DNA of 64,000 bases from Paramecium tetraurelia (GCF_000165425.1 NW_001798989.1:310001-374000), one strand, 5' to 3'; shown: positions 1 to 14,177, counted from the first letter of the stretch. Notes: generated by a model from the sequence alone, not told the origin. Numbers and translations: made by a program.

Positions 1-2502
1 TATTCCAAAACTTTTATAGTATGTACTACCAGTAGCCATATTATTAATAAACCATGCTCCTCCAAATATTCTTTCAGCATATACCACATCAAATCCATTA
101 GTGTCTGCATTTAATTACAATGAACCTACAACAATGGATTCTGGTTTGATTCCATAATTACGTAATCCAACGATCAAATCAAATGCTGTTGATCCTGTAA
201 AATCTTTAAGCAAAATCATTCTTTGATTACTGTATATATCTGAATAAGTATGTGTTGTGCCAGTTCCTCTGTGACCATACCAAATACAATTATCAATAGA
301 GCATAACTTCTTACTAGTTGTAGATGTTCCTAGATCATCATTCTCTTCTTGCAGTTGCATTGAATCAATCAGAACAGTTTCAACAGATCCGTCCAAAAAT
401 ATACCAACATGTTCATTTGATTATGTAACCTATCCTAGCAATCGTAGAAATGTCGGAATTTTTTCACCCTTATTTTATCCAGTTATCGTACCAGCTCCTG
501 ATCCAGCTGTGATGTAATTCACATATGAGGCAGATAATGTTTTTGAGTCTGTCCCTATGACGTAACCATGAATTAACTATTAACTCACTAGAGTAGCCAT
601 TGATTCTGAAGAACCAGTTGGAGCCTAATAGAATGCTACTATAAAGTCTAACAAAGTATCCGAAGGGTATAAGGATGGATACTTTTATATTTCAGCAATA
701 AAACCAAATCCCTTGCCTCCGTTGAGCAGTTGAGTACATGAGTTATAATTCTTGGAGCATTTCATTGATAAATAAACATCATTGTCATTATATTATTTTA
801 ATGACGAAGTACACTAGGTACATGCACTTGATTATTCTAATGAGACTGTGGCTTCATCATATTTGATGTTTTTTTTATTAAATAGCACTTTCATAAATAA
901 TTCTGGTTATTGTCCTGCACTGCAATAGGAATATGAAGATGAGCACATTTAATTTGGTAATACTTTGAGATAGAAAATGATTCTCTGTGATCCAGTCTTC
1001 AAACCAACGGTTCTTGTGTTGCCAATAGAATATGCTGTTGCAAATGTTGCTGTGCTATCTCCAAAGGCTACAAAATTGTACCCCCAATTGGTTAGACCTT
1101 AGGCAGCAGGATCAATAAATTCCTAACTTGTTTGCACTTTGAGATTTTTACCTGTTGGTCCAGCTAATACGTAGGTTTTATAAGGTTTTGTATCTCTTGT
1201 AACTGATTTTATCGTTACTCTTGCAAAATTAGTTTATGTGGATGTTGCTGTTGAAGTGAATGCACATTTGAATGTCACAAAATAATTGAAATTGTCTTTT
1301 AGAGAAGTAACATGTTTGCAGTAGATTTATTATTCAGTTTTCCTGAAATAGCATTTTACAGCTGAACCTAAATTATGGGCTATTGATGCCTGTAAGACAG
1401 CATCTGCATCTCCTGTGGTAATAGTTATCAGTTGTTCTGAGGCAGGAGTAGGAGAACTAAGTGAGAATTAAACCTTCACACTATTGAATGGATAACCCAC
1501 AGAGCCAGTGGCTGGTTTATACAGAGTTATCAATTGATCATCCATAGGAATGCCCCAAAGTAAAAAAATATCGACAGTTAGTGACAATTTGGTAAGCTTA
1601 ATTTGATCTTTCTTGACACCGTATTCAAGATAGCCATTTCCAACTATGGAGTAGACAGTAATGGGAGTAGATTAAGTAGCACTGAATAATATTTTACTAT
1701 TTTCAATTTTTGTAGTAATAGTTGATGAGAGTTTTTCTTTTGCCAGATCAATACTGCATTGAATACTCATTATATTAGTTGATGCTATTGTACAAGAACA
1801 ACCACTGGAAATTTCACATTCAGTTATTTCATCCATCATCAAAAATTAATAGTTAGAGTCTATTTCAATGATGAATTAAGACTTTTGACCAATAGAAACA
1901 GTTGGTGTAATTGTAATAGTAACAAGTTAAGACAGGCCTATTTTGGCTGGTTCATAGGAGAGATCCAATTTTAAGGATTAAGGGGGCAAGGCTTAGAGTG
2001 CCATTTAAGCGAATGCTGGATTTTCATCATAAACTATAGATTAGGAATGCATAGAGGAGACACTCCAGAATTTAACTGGATTTTTATAACCTGGTGTTTG
2101 AACACTGGGATTGTTTGAGTGGAGGATAATGACATACCAAGTTTTGGGTCTGATAATTTGATTAAAAGTGAAATAATAGGTGTTATCGGTGTTTCCTTGA
2201 CTTTAAGCGTCTGCTAGATCCTCAAAATTAATGGTATTATCTTCTCCCAATTAACCCAGATCCCAGTCTCCAAATTATCCATCAGATGAAGTTGTAATAG
2301 TTTATAGTTTGGCCTGAATGGAACCAATGTTGAGTGGGAAGGGGAATTGAATTTTGAGATACTCGTCTGCATCTAATCCATTCTCAAGAGCAAATTGAAG
2401 TCGAAATTGTAAAGCTTTAGTGGCTATAGGGTTGGTAATGGTGAGACCACCAGAGTAAATGTGTCCGGCTTGGACATAAAAAAGTAGCAAAATAATTATC
2501 AT
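1..2502 (-). CDS. Large secreted or surface protein, C terminus outside the window
   Basis: One uninterrupted frame under the ciliate code (TAA/TAG = Gln), about 834 residues inside the window, running off the left edge. The start is the first ATG and is followed by a hydrophobic stretch (MIIILLLFYVQAGHIYSGG) that reads as a signal peptide, so the protein probably enters the secretory pathway. The rest is a Ser/Thr/Gln-rich, beta-strand-like extracellular sequence. It has paired cysteines, for example a Cys-x-Cys at about residue 228 and a Cys-x-x-Cys at about residue 575. I do not recognise a catalytic domain or a named family. Large secreted proteins of this kind are frequent in ciliates and are often surface or extruded-matrix proteins, but that role is inference. 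Its start lies 33 bp from the start of the divergent gene on the right. Confidence 0.75.
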
Positions 2503-2535
2503 TTATAATAATATGCTTCAATTATTGTGAGAGTC

Positions 2536-3309
2536 ATGCAATATATTTAACAACTTGATCTCTCTCGTTACATTCCTGGAGGAGAGGCTCTTAAAACGCC
2601 ATGTAACCAGAATAAGCCGGATAAAGTGAAACTATGGGAATTGGGCAAATTAAGATGCGTATCATACTGTTTCCAGTTCACAGGAAGGATGGCACGCGAA
2701 CAAAGATTCAACATGTTTTGCACCTTCTTCAGATCCAAGTTACATGTACTTCATTCTAAACTAGCCTCTGATATGCATTGTCGTAACTTCATCAAAGAGA
2801 TGCTTGATACTACAATCTCCATATTTCTACTAATTGTCAGATACGAGTGTGGTGACGAACTCTATCAAGAAATGAGGAGGTACTTCAAAATCCTAATTGA
2901 TGCTATCGACTATCTGGTTACTCATGACTCTGTTGAACAAGTGACAGAAATCATCACATCAGAGGACTTCCATAAAATTGTATTCTATCTCAAACTGCTC
3001 AACCTGATGCGGAACATAAAACAACGCAAGAAATTCTTAGAACATTACCCTCATGCTGCTATCAAAGCCATTCAACAAAGTTATCTCTACAATGTCATCA
3101 TAAATGGTCCAGTCAAACACATCAAGTATCGCTTTGCAGTTGCCAACCAAGATTACGCCAAATATGGATTGCAATTCAATATTTAGAGCTTCAATAAAGT
3201 AGTAAACAAATAAAAGGCAGCCGAGATCTGTTGGCAAACCTTGTATGATCTCAACATTGCAGCTGTAATCAAGGAGGGAATATGGGATGATTTAAAATTG
3301 TATTTATGA
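2536..3309 (+). CDS. Hypothetical protein, 257 aa
   Basis: A single-exon frame from ATG to TGA, beginning MQYIQQLDLSRYIPGGE. In-frame TAA/TAG codons fall at plausible glutamines, for example just after residue 216, where the standard code would end it. The product looks helical and soluble, with many aromatic and basic residues, five cysteines in its first 120 residues and no signal peptide or membrane segment. I recognise no domain. It is divergent from the secreted-protein gene (33 bp between starts) and its stop lies 10 bp before the stop of the UFM1 gene on the opposite strand. Confidence 0.75.
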
Positions 3310-3319
3310 CATTTATATA

Positions 3320-3633
3320 TCAACAATTACCCACACGATCTCTTGGGATGATCTTCAATTCTGAACCATGTTTCAAAAACACATTGCCCGATGTCTATTG
3401 AAGTGACACTCCTGTCCCTGCATTTGTTATTATGGCACTTGTTGCTGGATTCACTTTAAACTATTCTTTATTATGTGATTCCAATACCTCTTCAGCCACA
3501 TATTTGACAACCGCACTAAATGGAGCTTCCTAAGGCACGCTATTGTCATTAACAATTATAAGTACGATACTGTTCTGAAGGCCAAATTTGGGTCTGAAGT
3601 ATTTACTATCTTGAAAGTCACCTTATTTTACAT
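3320..3633 (-). CDS. UFM1: Ubiquitin-fold modifier 1 (UFM1)
   Basis: Two exons with one 26-nt intron (3540-3565) encode exactly 95 residues. The product is clearly UFM1: it begins MQNKVTFKIVNTSDPNLAFR, contains VPQEAPFSAVVKYVAEE, NPATSAIITNAG and GNVFLKHGSELKI, and ends IIPRDRVGNC. In the family the two residues after the penultimate-region glycine are removed by UFSP proteases, exposing a C-terminal Gly that is attached to lysines (notably on ribosomal protein RPL26 at the ER). Here the removable tail would be Asn-Cys rather than the usual Ser-Cys. Length matches the family (about 85-95 aa). The gene is head-to-head with a zinc-finger gene, with only 13 bp between the two start codons. Confidence 0.95.
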
Positions 3634-3646
3634 ATAATTTATATTA
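3634..3646. promoter_or_regulatory. 13-bp gap between two divergent start codons
   Basis: This is the whole space between the start codons of UFM1 (minus strand) and the zinc-finger gene (plus strand). Both starts are supported: UFM1 by family length and sequence, the zinc-finger gene because no other in-frame ATG lies near its N terminus. Core promoter elements must therefore overlap coding sequence, or the 5' UTRs must be almost absent. Calling it a bidirectional promoter is inference. Confidence 0.5.
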
Positions 3647-4401
<755 letters not shown>

Positions 4402-4444
4402 AATTTTATAATAATTAGTTGGTAAAATTATTTTATCATTAATA

Positions 4445-5256
4445 ATGGATACTAAGGCATACTCAGAAATCTCTGAGAAGGCATTGATTACTGAGTTGTA
4501 TAGAAGATATCGTTGTCAAGAGGAAGGATTGAAGAAACGTATTGTATTGCTGGGGATGCCTGGAGCAGGTGAGTATAGAGTTTTATATTTATAGGAAAGG
4601 GTACGCATTCAGCAAAAATGCTGGCCCGTTTTTGTATGTGCCATCTATCGACAGGAGACCTTCTTAGGGAAGAAGTCAGATCTGGCAGTGATTTTGGAAA
4701 GCGTCTCAAGGGGATTATGGATAGAGGGGAGTTAATTGAGGATGAAGTTATGTGTAATTTAATCAAGTACCAGTTAGCCAAGTATTTATTAACTGTTATT
4801 TAGGCCTGCATGTGCAAATGGAGCTATTTTGGATGGCTTCCCAAGAACCATACCTCAAGCTTAGAAATTAGATGAAATTTTAAAATAGAGTGGATAATAG
4901 ATCGATCAAGCTATCTTCATGAACGTCAGAGAAGATACTGTTATCGATCGTTTGGGAGGTAGATGGACCCATCTAGCCTCTGGAAGAACATACAATTACA
5001 AGTTCAATCCTCCAAAATAATACGGAAAAGACGATATTACAGGAGAGGATTTAATACAGAGAGAAGACGACAAAGAGAGCACTATCAGGAACAGATTAAG
5101 AGTGTATTAGAGCAAAACATCTCCAATTGTCGAATATTACAGATAGTATACATTGATATCTATTATTATAGGAGAAGCATTTTGCATGAGATCAATGCAG
5201 AAAGATAAGTGGATTAAATTTGGAGAGAAATCAAGAACATTGTTAAATAGAAATGA
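4445..5256 (+). CDS. Adenylate kinase
   Basis: Four exons with introns of 26, 22 and 26 nt give 245 aa, normal for a long-form adenylate kinase. It catalyses ATP + AMP = 2 ADP. Visible motifs: P-loop GMPGAGKGTHSAK, the AMP-binding segment HLSTGDLLREEV, the signature ILDGFPRTIPQ, and RLGGRWTHLASGRTYNYKFN, which begins the long LID domain. The first intron splits the P-loop codon for the second Gly of GAGKG, which confirms the splice site. A basic, arginine-rich segment (REDDKESTIRNRL) matches the catalytic arginines of the family. The 5' extension of about 35 residues before the P-loop has no obvious targeting signal. Cytosol is the likely location, although ciliary isoforms exist in ciliates. 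Confidence 0.95.
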
Positions 5257-5371
5257 TTAGTGTATTTTAAATCTTAAATATAATTGAATTAAAGCAAATC
5301 TTATATATTATTTTCTAATAATACGTACTTTCATTTATATTTACTTTGTGTTTAATAAAAATAATATAATA

Positions 5372-8026
5372 ATGCTGATATTATTAATTATTACTGTAAC
5401 AACTGGACGGCTCATTACTAATCTAAATAAGGGATGGAATTTCAGAAGATCTGATAATAGCACTTGGTATCCTGCGAATGTTCCATCCACTGTTCATATG
5501 GATTTAATGGACAATAAACTAATAGACGATCCTTACTTTGGTAATGTGTTTTATTGATAAATGCAGAGGACAATTTGTTGAGTATGTATGAGTTGGAATT
5601 GGAGGAATGGGAATATAAGTTGGAATTCACAAATAAGGAATTCGATTATGACATTAATGAGTTGGTATTTGAAGGAATCGACACTCATGCTGATGTGTAT
5701 CTAAATGATATCCAAGTATATTTATGCGGAGTAATAGGAAGATATTAAAAGCCAATAATCAACACAGAACTTGGAGAGTGATGATCTAAAATTTATAGGC
5801 TTAAAACACCCTTAGAATATACTTTCATTCTGCTGCCAAACACGATCTGATGAAGTAGTTATAAGATAGTCCACTCAACTTACCTTACAATTATACATAT
5901 TCGAGGAAGGCAGCCTATCATTATGGATGGGATTGGGGACCAAGAATTGTAACTTGTGGCATATGGAAAGATGTTTATCTTGATTAATATGATTATGGAA
6001 GAATTGTGAGCATGCATGCCAAAGCACTTAAAATATATGAGAAAAGTGTTGTTATCGAAATTAATATCGAAACTTTCTTAATAAACGTTGGTACTTACAC
6101 TATCGAAGTACAATTCAAGGGATTGGATGAAATTACAATCAACAATCAATACCCTTTAAATGTTGTGAACACCAAATTCTTATATAATATGACGGATATA
6201 TAATTGTGGTGGCCAATTGGATAAGGCGAACAAAAATTGTACTAATTGTAGGCATATTTGATTAAAAATGAATCATATGTCGATTATTTGAAAATTACCA
6301 CAGGCTTTCGAGTTGCACAGTGGATTCAAGAAAAGGATGGAGATAACACTTAGACCTTTAAATTTAGAATCAATGGAAGAGTATATAATCTAAATATTAA
6401 AAAAGGATGTGTATTTGAAAGGTGCCAATTACATACCACCAGAAATGTTTTTACCTCGAGCCTTGAAGAATTCAACAATATATGAGAGAATATTTTAGGA
6501 TTCAATAGATGCTGGTTATAACGGTTTAAGATTTTGGGGGGGAGGATAATTTGAATATGACATCTTTTATGAACTTGCTGATAAATATGGGATCATCATT
6601 TGGCATGATCTTATGTTTGCTTGTGCCATGTATCCAGGAACTGATGATTTTATTGCCAATGTTTAGGCAGAAATAAAAGATAATGTCAAAAGACTAAGAA
6701 TACATCCCTCTATTGTTTTATGGAATGGAAATAACGAGGTAGAAATAGGATGGAGAGAATGGGGTTGGAAGGCGAAGAGAAAGGAATCAGAGATTTAGAT
6801 GCTTCAGATATGGTACAATACATTGTTTTTGTAAGCTATCCCAAATGTTCTTAATGAAATACATCCAGAAATGTAAATTACTTTTATATTCTAGATATTA
6901 TTGGCCTACATCTCCATCTACTTCTGTTAATGATGTAGAGCGTTTAGGATTTGGAGACATTCATTACTGGGGAGTCTGGGCAGCTAAGCATTAAATTGAG
7001 AATTATACTAAATTCATAGGCAGATTCAATAGTGAGTATGGCATGTAAGCCATGATTGATGTCAATAATTTTAAGAAGGCCGTCCCCAAACAGTATGATT
7101 TGAACTTCGATTCCCCAGTGTTTCAGATTCATGAAAGACATGTAAGAGGGATTCCATTAATCAAAGAATACTTAAAAAACTATACTAACTATAATAGTTA
7201 TTCCCATTCCTTTTTACAATTAACCTATTTCTCTTAAATTATCCAACATTTAGCTTTGCAAACTGCCATTACATCCTTAAGATCTGCCAAACCATACAAT
7301 ATGGGTACCTTCTATTGGCAAATTAATGATGTATGGCCGGTGATTTCTTGGGCCTCGGTAGATTACTATGGTTGCTGGAAAGGAGGACATTATGCTGCAA
7401 AGAAGTTCCACTCAGATCCAGCTCTTTCAGCTATTTAAAATGAAGATCAGATCCAAGTCTACTTAATAAATGATAATGCTATTAATTACTCTGGAAATGT
7501 GACTTTAGAGTTGAGACAATATAATGGTTTTATTGTTAAGTCATGGGAATATAAGTTTCAAGAGATCTCTTAAAATGCTTCTAAGAGACTTTTGAATTAT
7601 TATATTCAAAATTACAACTAAACATACAGATCCTTATATTTGTAGATGAAGTAAGTTTTCTATCAAAATAATAGTTTTTATTGTGATCAAAAAAATTGTG
7701 ATTATCGTGGAGTGTACAATTTTGGCAGACCTAAAGAATGGCAGCTCTAAAAACCAGATATTTCTTATACTTTAAAAGGTAATACAATTACTTTTATATC
7801 TAAATCATTGGCTAAATATGTTTATATATATAGTAATTCGGAATGCATCAATCTCTCCGACAATTTCTTTGATTTATCCCCTGATGTTCCTTATATGGTA
7901 ATTATGAAGGAATCCAAAAAGTTTAGTTTCTTCAGTTATTATGATATATTGGTTACTGCAATCAATAATGAGCTTCTGTTATTGAATGAAGGAATGGCAG
8001 CACTTATTTTGTATATGATTTTATGA
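5372..8026 (+). CDS. Beta-mannosidase, secreted (GH2)
   Basis: Introns of 26, 26, 25 and 22 nt leave an 851-aa product, the usual size for GH2 beta-mannosidases. The chosen ATG starts a signal peptide (MLILLIITVTTG), followed at once by the conserved LNKGWNFRR. Family landmarks are all present: FEGIDTHADVYLND, YHYGWDWGPR, WWPIGQGEQ, LKGANYIPP, RFWGGGQFEYDIFYELAD. Also present are WNGNNEVE, holding the acid/base glutamate, and FNSEYGMQAM, holding the nucleophile glutamate. It removes terminal beta-mannose from glycoprotein fragments, most likely in lysosome-like vacuoles or outside the cell. The last ~130 residues are poorly conserved and rich in aromatic residues, as is common for the C-terminal domain. 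Both catalytic glutamates are intact. Confidence 0.95.
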
Positions 8027-8217
8027 TTAACATTAGATCTGAAAGTGATTGAGACATTCTTTTATATTAAATAAATAAAAATGATTGATATCTTAATTAA
8101 TTGTTTTTTAACTTTTCATTTGATTGTTTTTCTAAGTAAATCTTCTAATTCTTACAACGGATGTCCAAAGATTCTTTTATTAAATTATTTTATCTAAAAC
8201 TTATTTTATTCTTAATA

Positions 8218-9011
8218 ATGGATTCTCTCAATAGTAAGGATGATAAGTGTACAACCATGACTGACAGTGCTTAAATGAAATCATTTATCTTAAATAAAAA
8301 TATCAATATCAAAGAAAAGTCTAAATTTGTGAAGATTACTCCTCAAAATATACTTAAAATCTCATCAATGCATCAACTTAAAAAATAATTAACGCTGACT
8401 TTGCCAACTGATAGATCAAGTAATTTGTCAAGGGAGAACGAATAATTTAATGATAAGTTTTTGGTAGAGAATATAGAAAAAAAATAGTAATAACTTAAGA
8501 ATAAGACCTCTCGATTTAAAAATCTTTTAAATGGGAGAAGAATTAAAACATCAGGAGATCACTTTTAGGATTATAAAGAAGAATATAAAAAGGTTGTGGA
8601 AACTGGTTATAATGAAATAGAAGAGAATTTCCAATTGTAAATTATTATAAATATGTATATGTTAGTTGCTAAGCTTCCTTGCATGAATAAAGATAGAATT
8701 TAATGAATGCAGAAATAGAGTTGCAAGAAAACCAAAAAGAACTAGAGTTACTTTAAGATCAAATTAGTACCTTAAAAGAAGCAATTTTTTTAACTTAAGG
8801 TTAAAGTAAAAAGTCATTAAATGACATTTTGTTTAGAAACCGGTTGAGATAAAACAAGGAAAGAAAATTGACTTAAGAACTATTAGAATTTGTCAATCAT
8901 CTTTCTATTTAATATGATTATCACATTTCTTCTTTGAAAGAATATTTATAAAGTTTCAAAACAGAATTAAGTGAAATATTAATTGAAAATGAATACACAG
9001 AGAAATCTTGA
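8218..9011 (+). CDS. Coiled-coil hypothetical protein, 254 aa
   Basis: Two exons with a 29-nt intron near 8638-8666. The product begins MDSLNSKDDKCTTMTDSA. A basic N-terminal half leads into a long C-terminal coiled coil (from about residue 150) rich in Glu, Gln, Leu and Lys, for example QENQKELELLQDQISTLKEA. No signal peptide, membrane segment or enzyme motif. Coiled-coil proteins of this sort in ciliates are often cytoskeletal, but the family is not recognised. The downstream gene on the opposite strand ends 192 bp away, so the two converge. Confidence 0.7.
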
Positions 9012-9203
9012 TTTATTTGAAATCTTTATTTTTTCAATGATTAAAATAAGATTTATATAGTAGTGACTATTGCTTCAATCTCTATTTCATATAATTTTTT
9101 TCAGTATCACCAAATGCTAAGCTTCTTCATATAACCAATATATTAATTTGGTTTAAAAAATTACAATAACTTAGAATAGAATACAATTATAATTTCTATA
9201 TGA

Positions 9204-12200
9204 TCAAGCAACGAATTATTAGACTTCGTCATCATTAGTATACTAGGCTACAACTACAGAACTTTTAGATTTCTTTAATTTTTGAAGACTCCTCTTGGCA
9301 TTTTGTTGAATTAAAACAGCAGCCATATATTGACCACTATCAAATTCAGTTTCTAAATTAGAAACAGGAGAAAAGGCTTTTTCAATCAATGGCTGAAGTT
9401 TCATCTTAATAATGTCTTTGGAGATTTCAAAACTAAAAATTAAATTAATTTTTACTTCGATATAAATCCACTTGATTCTAAGAAATCTTGAGCTGCACAA
9501 ATTAGTGCTTGATGGTAAAAATACATATTCTTGCCATTCAAATTATATACAGGTAAGTTCAATTAAGCCATGCGAATTCTCTATTGGGCTGCTGAATATT
9601 TCAATTTGGACCACTAAAATATAAAAGAACACAATTACTCCTAAAGGTTGTGGTAATGCAATCATAAATTATGTGAAATATTTACATTGCATAAAACCAG
9701 TAGCATTCTTGTCATAATCCTTCCACTATTGTTGAAAGTTCTCTACATCTAGCTTTTTAATAGGAGCATTTTCCTCCTTGCTTGTATTTTAAAATCCCTA
9801 TTAATTAATAATTAAGAAGACTTACTTCTATAATGATAGCAACAAATAAGTTCAACATAATCAAAGAAACTATGATCATAAATATAATCATTAATAATAT
9901 TCCCCCAACATTTCCACATCCCATAAAGCCATATTCAGCATAATTAGCATAATCATTAAAATCAAAACAAATATCATTTGGCTATGCAGTTCTAGCCGTA
10001 TCCATCATTACTAAATTCCAATCTTCTCCAGTCGAACATTTAAATAATGTAAATAAACTAACTCCAAAAGAACTGAAATTAGAATTACCTGTAACTCCTT
10101 CACCTCTTTTTACATAGGGGAATAAATTCATAAAAACAACAGCGAATATAAATAACATTATTCCTAACAGACCACCAACACTCACCAATCCAGGTAAGGT
10201 TACCAAGAATGTGCCAAATATAATTCTTAAATTCTTAGCACTCTTTATAAGTCTTAACACTCTGAAAATTCTGAATGTTCTTAAAATAGATGTGGCTGTA
10301 CCAACATTACTCAAGACATTACTCTACTCCAATATTACACCTAGAATTGTGAGAAGCACAACTGTGAAATCGAAAACATTCCAACCTGATGTGAAATAAA
10401 ACTTTCTATAAACTATTAACTTCAGTATTGCCTCTATTGAAAAAATAGCCAAAAATATCCAATTCAAAATTTAAATCGCATCTGTTAATTCTTAGGGAGA
10501 TCTTAAATATTAGATCATCATAACGCAAGTGTTCAAAATTATAACACTCAAAATAAATATCTCAAATTTATCAGAAGATATAATATCATTGAGTTATCTA
10601 ACAGTCTTGTGTTTTGAGATTTTGAATTTCTCGATTGGAACACTTGAATAAATCTTTTGTTGTATTTCATACCATTCTAATTCCTATTTACTTAAATCCC
10701 TCATCTAGCTTAACCTGTCTTTTTCACTTTAAAAAGCTTCAACTATAACTCCTGCAAATAAATTGATTATAAAAAAGGAACCAACAATTATAAAAAATAC
10801 AAAATATAATGCCCATGCATATGCATTATTTTCCTATGGATTAAGATCAATGCCTCTGCTATCAATTCCATCAGACATTAAATTAATCCATCCTTCAGTT
10901 GTTGATATTACAAATAGAGTAATCATGGCATTCAACACATTATCGAAATTGAAATTTTTATTTGACCAAGATCCCCCTTTATCAAAACATTCTAATTTAT
11001 CATTTACATCCTCTACATCACAATGGTAATAAGCCCCTTTAAATTAAGTTACTCCAAATATCCCAAACAATAAAAAGAAAATCAGACAAACCAAAGCAAT
11101 ATTCATCATCTAAGATAAACTGTTGAATAAAGCATTGATAGACATTTTTAAATCCTCATTTCTAACTATCAATCTCAGAGGTCTTAGTACTCTAATGACT
11201 CTTAAAATTTTGATCTTTGAAAATGTTTATGCTTGACTTTCATCAAAGGCTAAGGATGAAAAAATGATAACAACAAGATCTAAAATATTCCCTGGGGATC
11301 TAATATAACTATCTGGTCCATTTAATATGAATCCCTTGCTTATTATTTTTAGTGCAGCTTCACAAATGAACAAGGCTGTAATTATTTCGTCAATTACATT
11401 CAAAGTTATATTATTAGATGACGAGAGTGGATCATCCAATGCCAATAAAATACTTGAGATTATGATAATAGTTAAAATAAAGAATTCAAAATACTTATGA
11501 TTTATTAATTTGCTAACTCTAATTCTAATTTTATTTTAAGGTGGAAATATAAACAAGGATACTCCTTCCAGCTAAGACTAATTTATGGTGCTATTAAAAA
11601 CTATTGCCGATGCCATGAATTATGATGATATATTCTTAAATCTTGTAGCCGAATTGTTGTTTGTTTATTGGTTAGATGCAGATTTAATCACTTAAAAGGA
11701 TTATTACACCTACTCTGGTGACACTTGATTTACTTTAATACTTTAATGATTTTCTGCCATTGATTAATCATGTCTACTTGATTGAAGATTATTGTTTTCT
11801 TCTATAGATTAACTCTATTCTACATTGGCCTCATGAAAATTATTAATCAAAATAGCAATGAATAGCTTCAATAGAATGAAGTTTCCAAATATAATTACTA
11901 CCACAAAATAAATGACTGGATATATTGATTCTAAGTCATACATAAAAGTATAGGCAATCGTATTCCAAGACTCATTAGTCAGCAACATAAATACTACCAA
12001 CATTGAAGACAAATAATTATTAAAGTTGTATCTGTATGGTGTTTTGTATGCAAATAATTCCATCCCCAAAAGAGCTGCAACAGACATAAATAACAATAAT
12101 AGAATAATAAAATAAGCAATGCCACCTACTGTTGCTGCAATAGCAGATAATAATTTTCTAAAACTGCTCCATGTACGTGCTAATTTAAATAATCTAAATA

Positions 12201-14061
12201 ATCTTAATGTTCTAAATGCCTAGATAGCTGAGAAACTACCTCCACTTGAATTATTGCCTGCACTACTAAGTATCCATTCAATCAATGATAGAATGACTAT
12301 TACAGCATCAAAGATATTCATTGAATCCTTTAAATAATTAGTATCGAATGCTATTAGTTTCAAAGTCATTTCAATTGTGAAAATTACTGTGAATACTTAG
12401 TTTGCTATATCCAAAATATCACTTTCAGTTTTAGTAATAGGATATCTGTCTAAAGACAAAGTAATTGTATTTAAAATGATAATGGAAGTTATAAAGGCCA
12501 AAAAATACTTATTTTCTATGATGACAATTAAAATTAATTGAAATTACCTAAACTTAGATTATTTTAATTTGAAACTTCTTTTCTTTGATTATCTGCGTGA
12601 CTATTAAATTTGTTCAAGAGTGTTGCTCTTGGAAATTTACTATTACAATTATTGTTCACCATTGTTTTAATTATCTGGAATTTTAATTTGATTTAATTCA
12701 TTCAAATTTTATGGTATTTCTTCGTTTATTTATTATTCATGCTCTTATTGTTGATTTTACGTCTAATTTCCATTTACAATATTGCCGGTCAATGCAATTG
12801 GATCCTATTATTGTTCTCCTTCTCCTTCTTCTGCATTCTATTCCAACTCTTCCTCTTCATTATCCTCTTATTGTTGGGATGAAGCTGATGCCTATGAATT
12901 CTTAATACTCGACCTCATTTAAGCAGCCATAAAACTATCATTGATGACAGCCAAAATTAAATTAACTACAAAGAAGGATCCCAAAAAAATTAGCAATAAG
13001 AAATAAATGTAAACTATGGCTGTTGATAATGCTTCTTAGTAAATAAAAATTAACTTGGTCCAACCTTCTGTTGTTAAAGCTTAAAATATAGTGAAAGTAG
13101 CTGAAATAATATTATTGAAATTTGTATAGCCATAATTAAAGGTTTCATCATCTGATTCCTACTATGGTAGATTATAAGTATTTGGATTCCCACAATATGT
13201 TCCATCAGGACAATTTGAGGAATCCTAGCATAATTTCGTGTAGTTTGAGGCTACCCATTCATTTCCCACAGGATGTTCTGTCATTCTACATCTGTTTTCT
13301 AATGCACCCATAAATATTTGCAATCCTAATATTCCAAAAAGGATTATGATAAATAGTAAAAAAATAACAACATTACCCAAAGCAGGCAAAGAATCCAATA
13401 ATGTTATTATTAGAACTTTCATCTGCTTCAATGAGTTTATCGATCTTAGTGGTCTCATTATTCTAATGATTCGAATTGCTGATACTCTGGCAGAAATGAA
13501 AAGTGATATGATTCCTGTTATTACTACAATAAAATCTATAAAGTTCCACCCATCTCTTAAGTACGTTTATTTGTCTAGTAAAAACCCCATGGCTATCATT
13601 TTCAAAAGGAACTCTATTATGAATATTGCTGTAAATATGTATTCGAAACTGTCTGTCCAACTATTTGGTGCTTCTGAATCTGTCTCTCTCCAGCTGTAGT
13701 CTTATGTTGCCAATAAAATCGAATTCAAAAAGATGACGGTGATGATGAACCTATCAAACCAGCTAATATGAAATTTAACTTATAATTACATCCACTCAAT
13801 CATCCAAATTGCCCATAACCTAATTTTGTTCTCAGCATCGAATAAATTCAATGACTTTCTTGTATACTAAAGATAATAACCATCTACATACTGACAATAG
13901 TTTCCCATGCACACTAAATTCTACTAAATCGCCAGGATCATCCTTGCTTTGTCCAATCACCTAATTTTTATATGATCAACTTTTTACATGATTCACTAAA
14001 CTTGATAGGTGAATGAGTCTCTTTTAGTTCTATTAAGGCTAGCTCTGCGTTGCGGCTTCAT
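9204..14061 (-). CDS. Four-domain voltage-gated calcium channel alpha-1 subunit
   Basis: A multi-exon gene of roughly 1,550 residues with four homologous ion-transport domains. S4 voltage sensors are visible, for example [19 protein letters not shown] (domain I) and [19 protein letters not shown] (domain IV). All four pore loops carry glutamate: TTEGWT (I, near 13,050-13,070), TNESWN (II, near 11,961-11,985), TTEGW (III, near 10,881-10,905) and TGEDWN (IV, near 10,013-10,037). This EEEE ring is the calcium-selectivity filter of the Cav family, as opposed to DEKA in sodium channels or EEKE in NALCN. The C terminus has an IQ calmodulin-binding motif ([18 protein letters not shown]). In Paramecium such channels drive the ciliary calcium action potential and backward swimming; localisation here is inference. 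The first exon is uncertain: [17 protein letters not shown] at 14,061 looks coding but needs a 41-nt intron, while an alternative ATG at 13,989 needs only a 20-nt intron. Confidence 0.9.
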
Positions 14062-14177
14062 TTTGAACTTCTAGTTATGCTGAAATGTATTATACCTTAA
14101 TCACTCATAATTTTATAATAAATGCTTGCAACTATTTATAATAGAACTCAACTAAAATTTTATAAACCAAATCAAAA

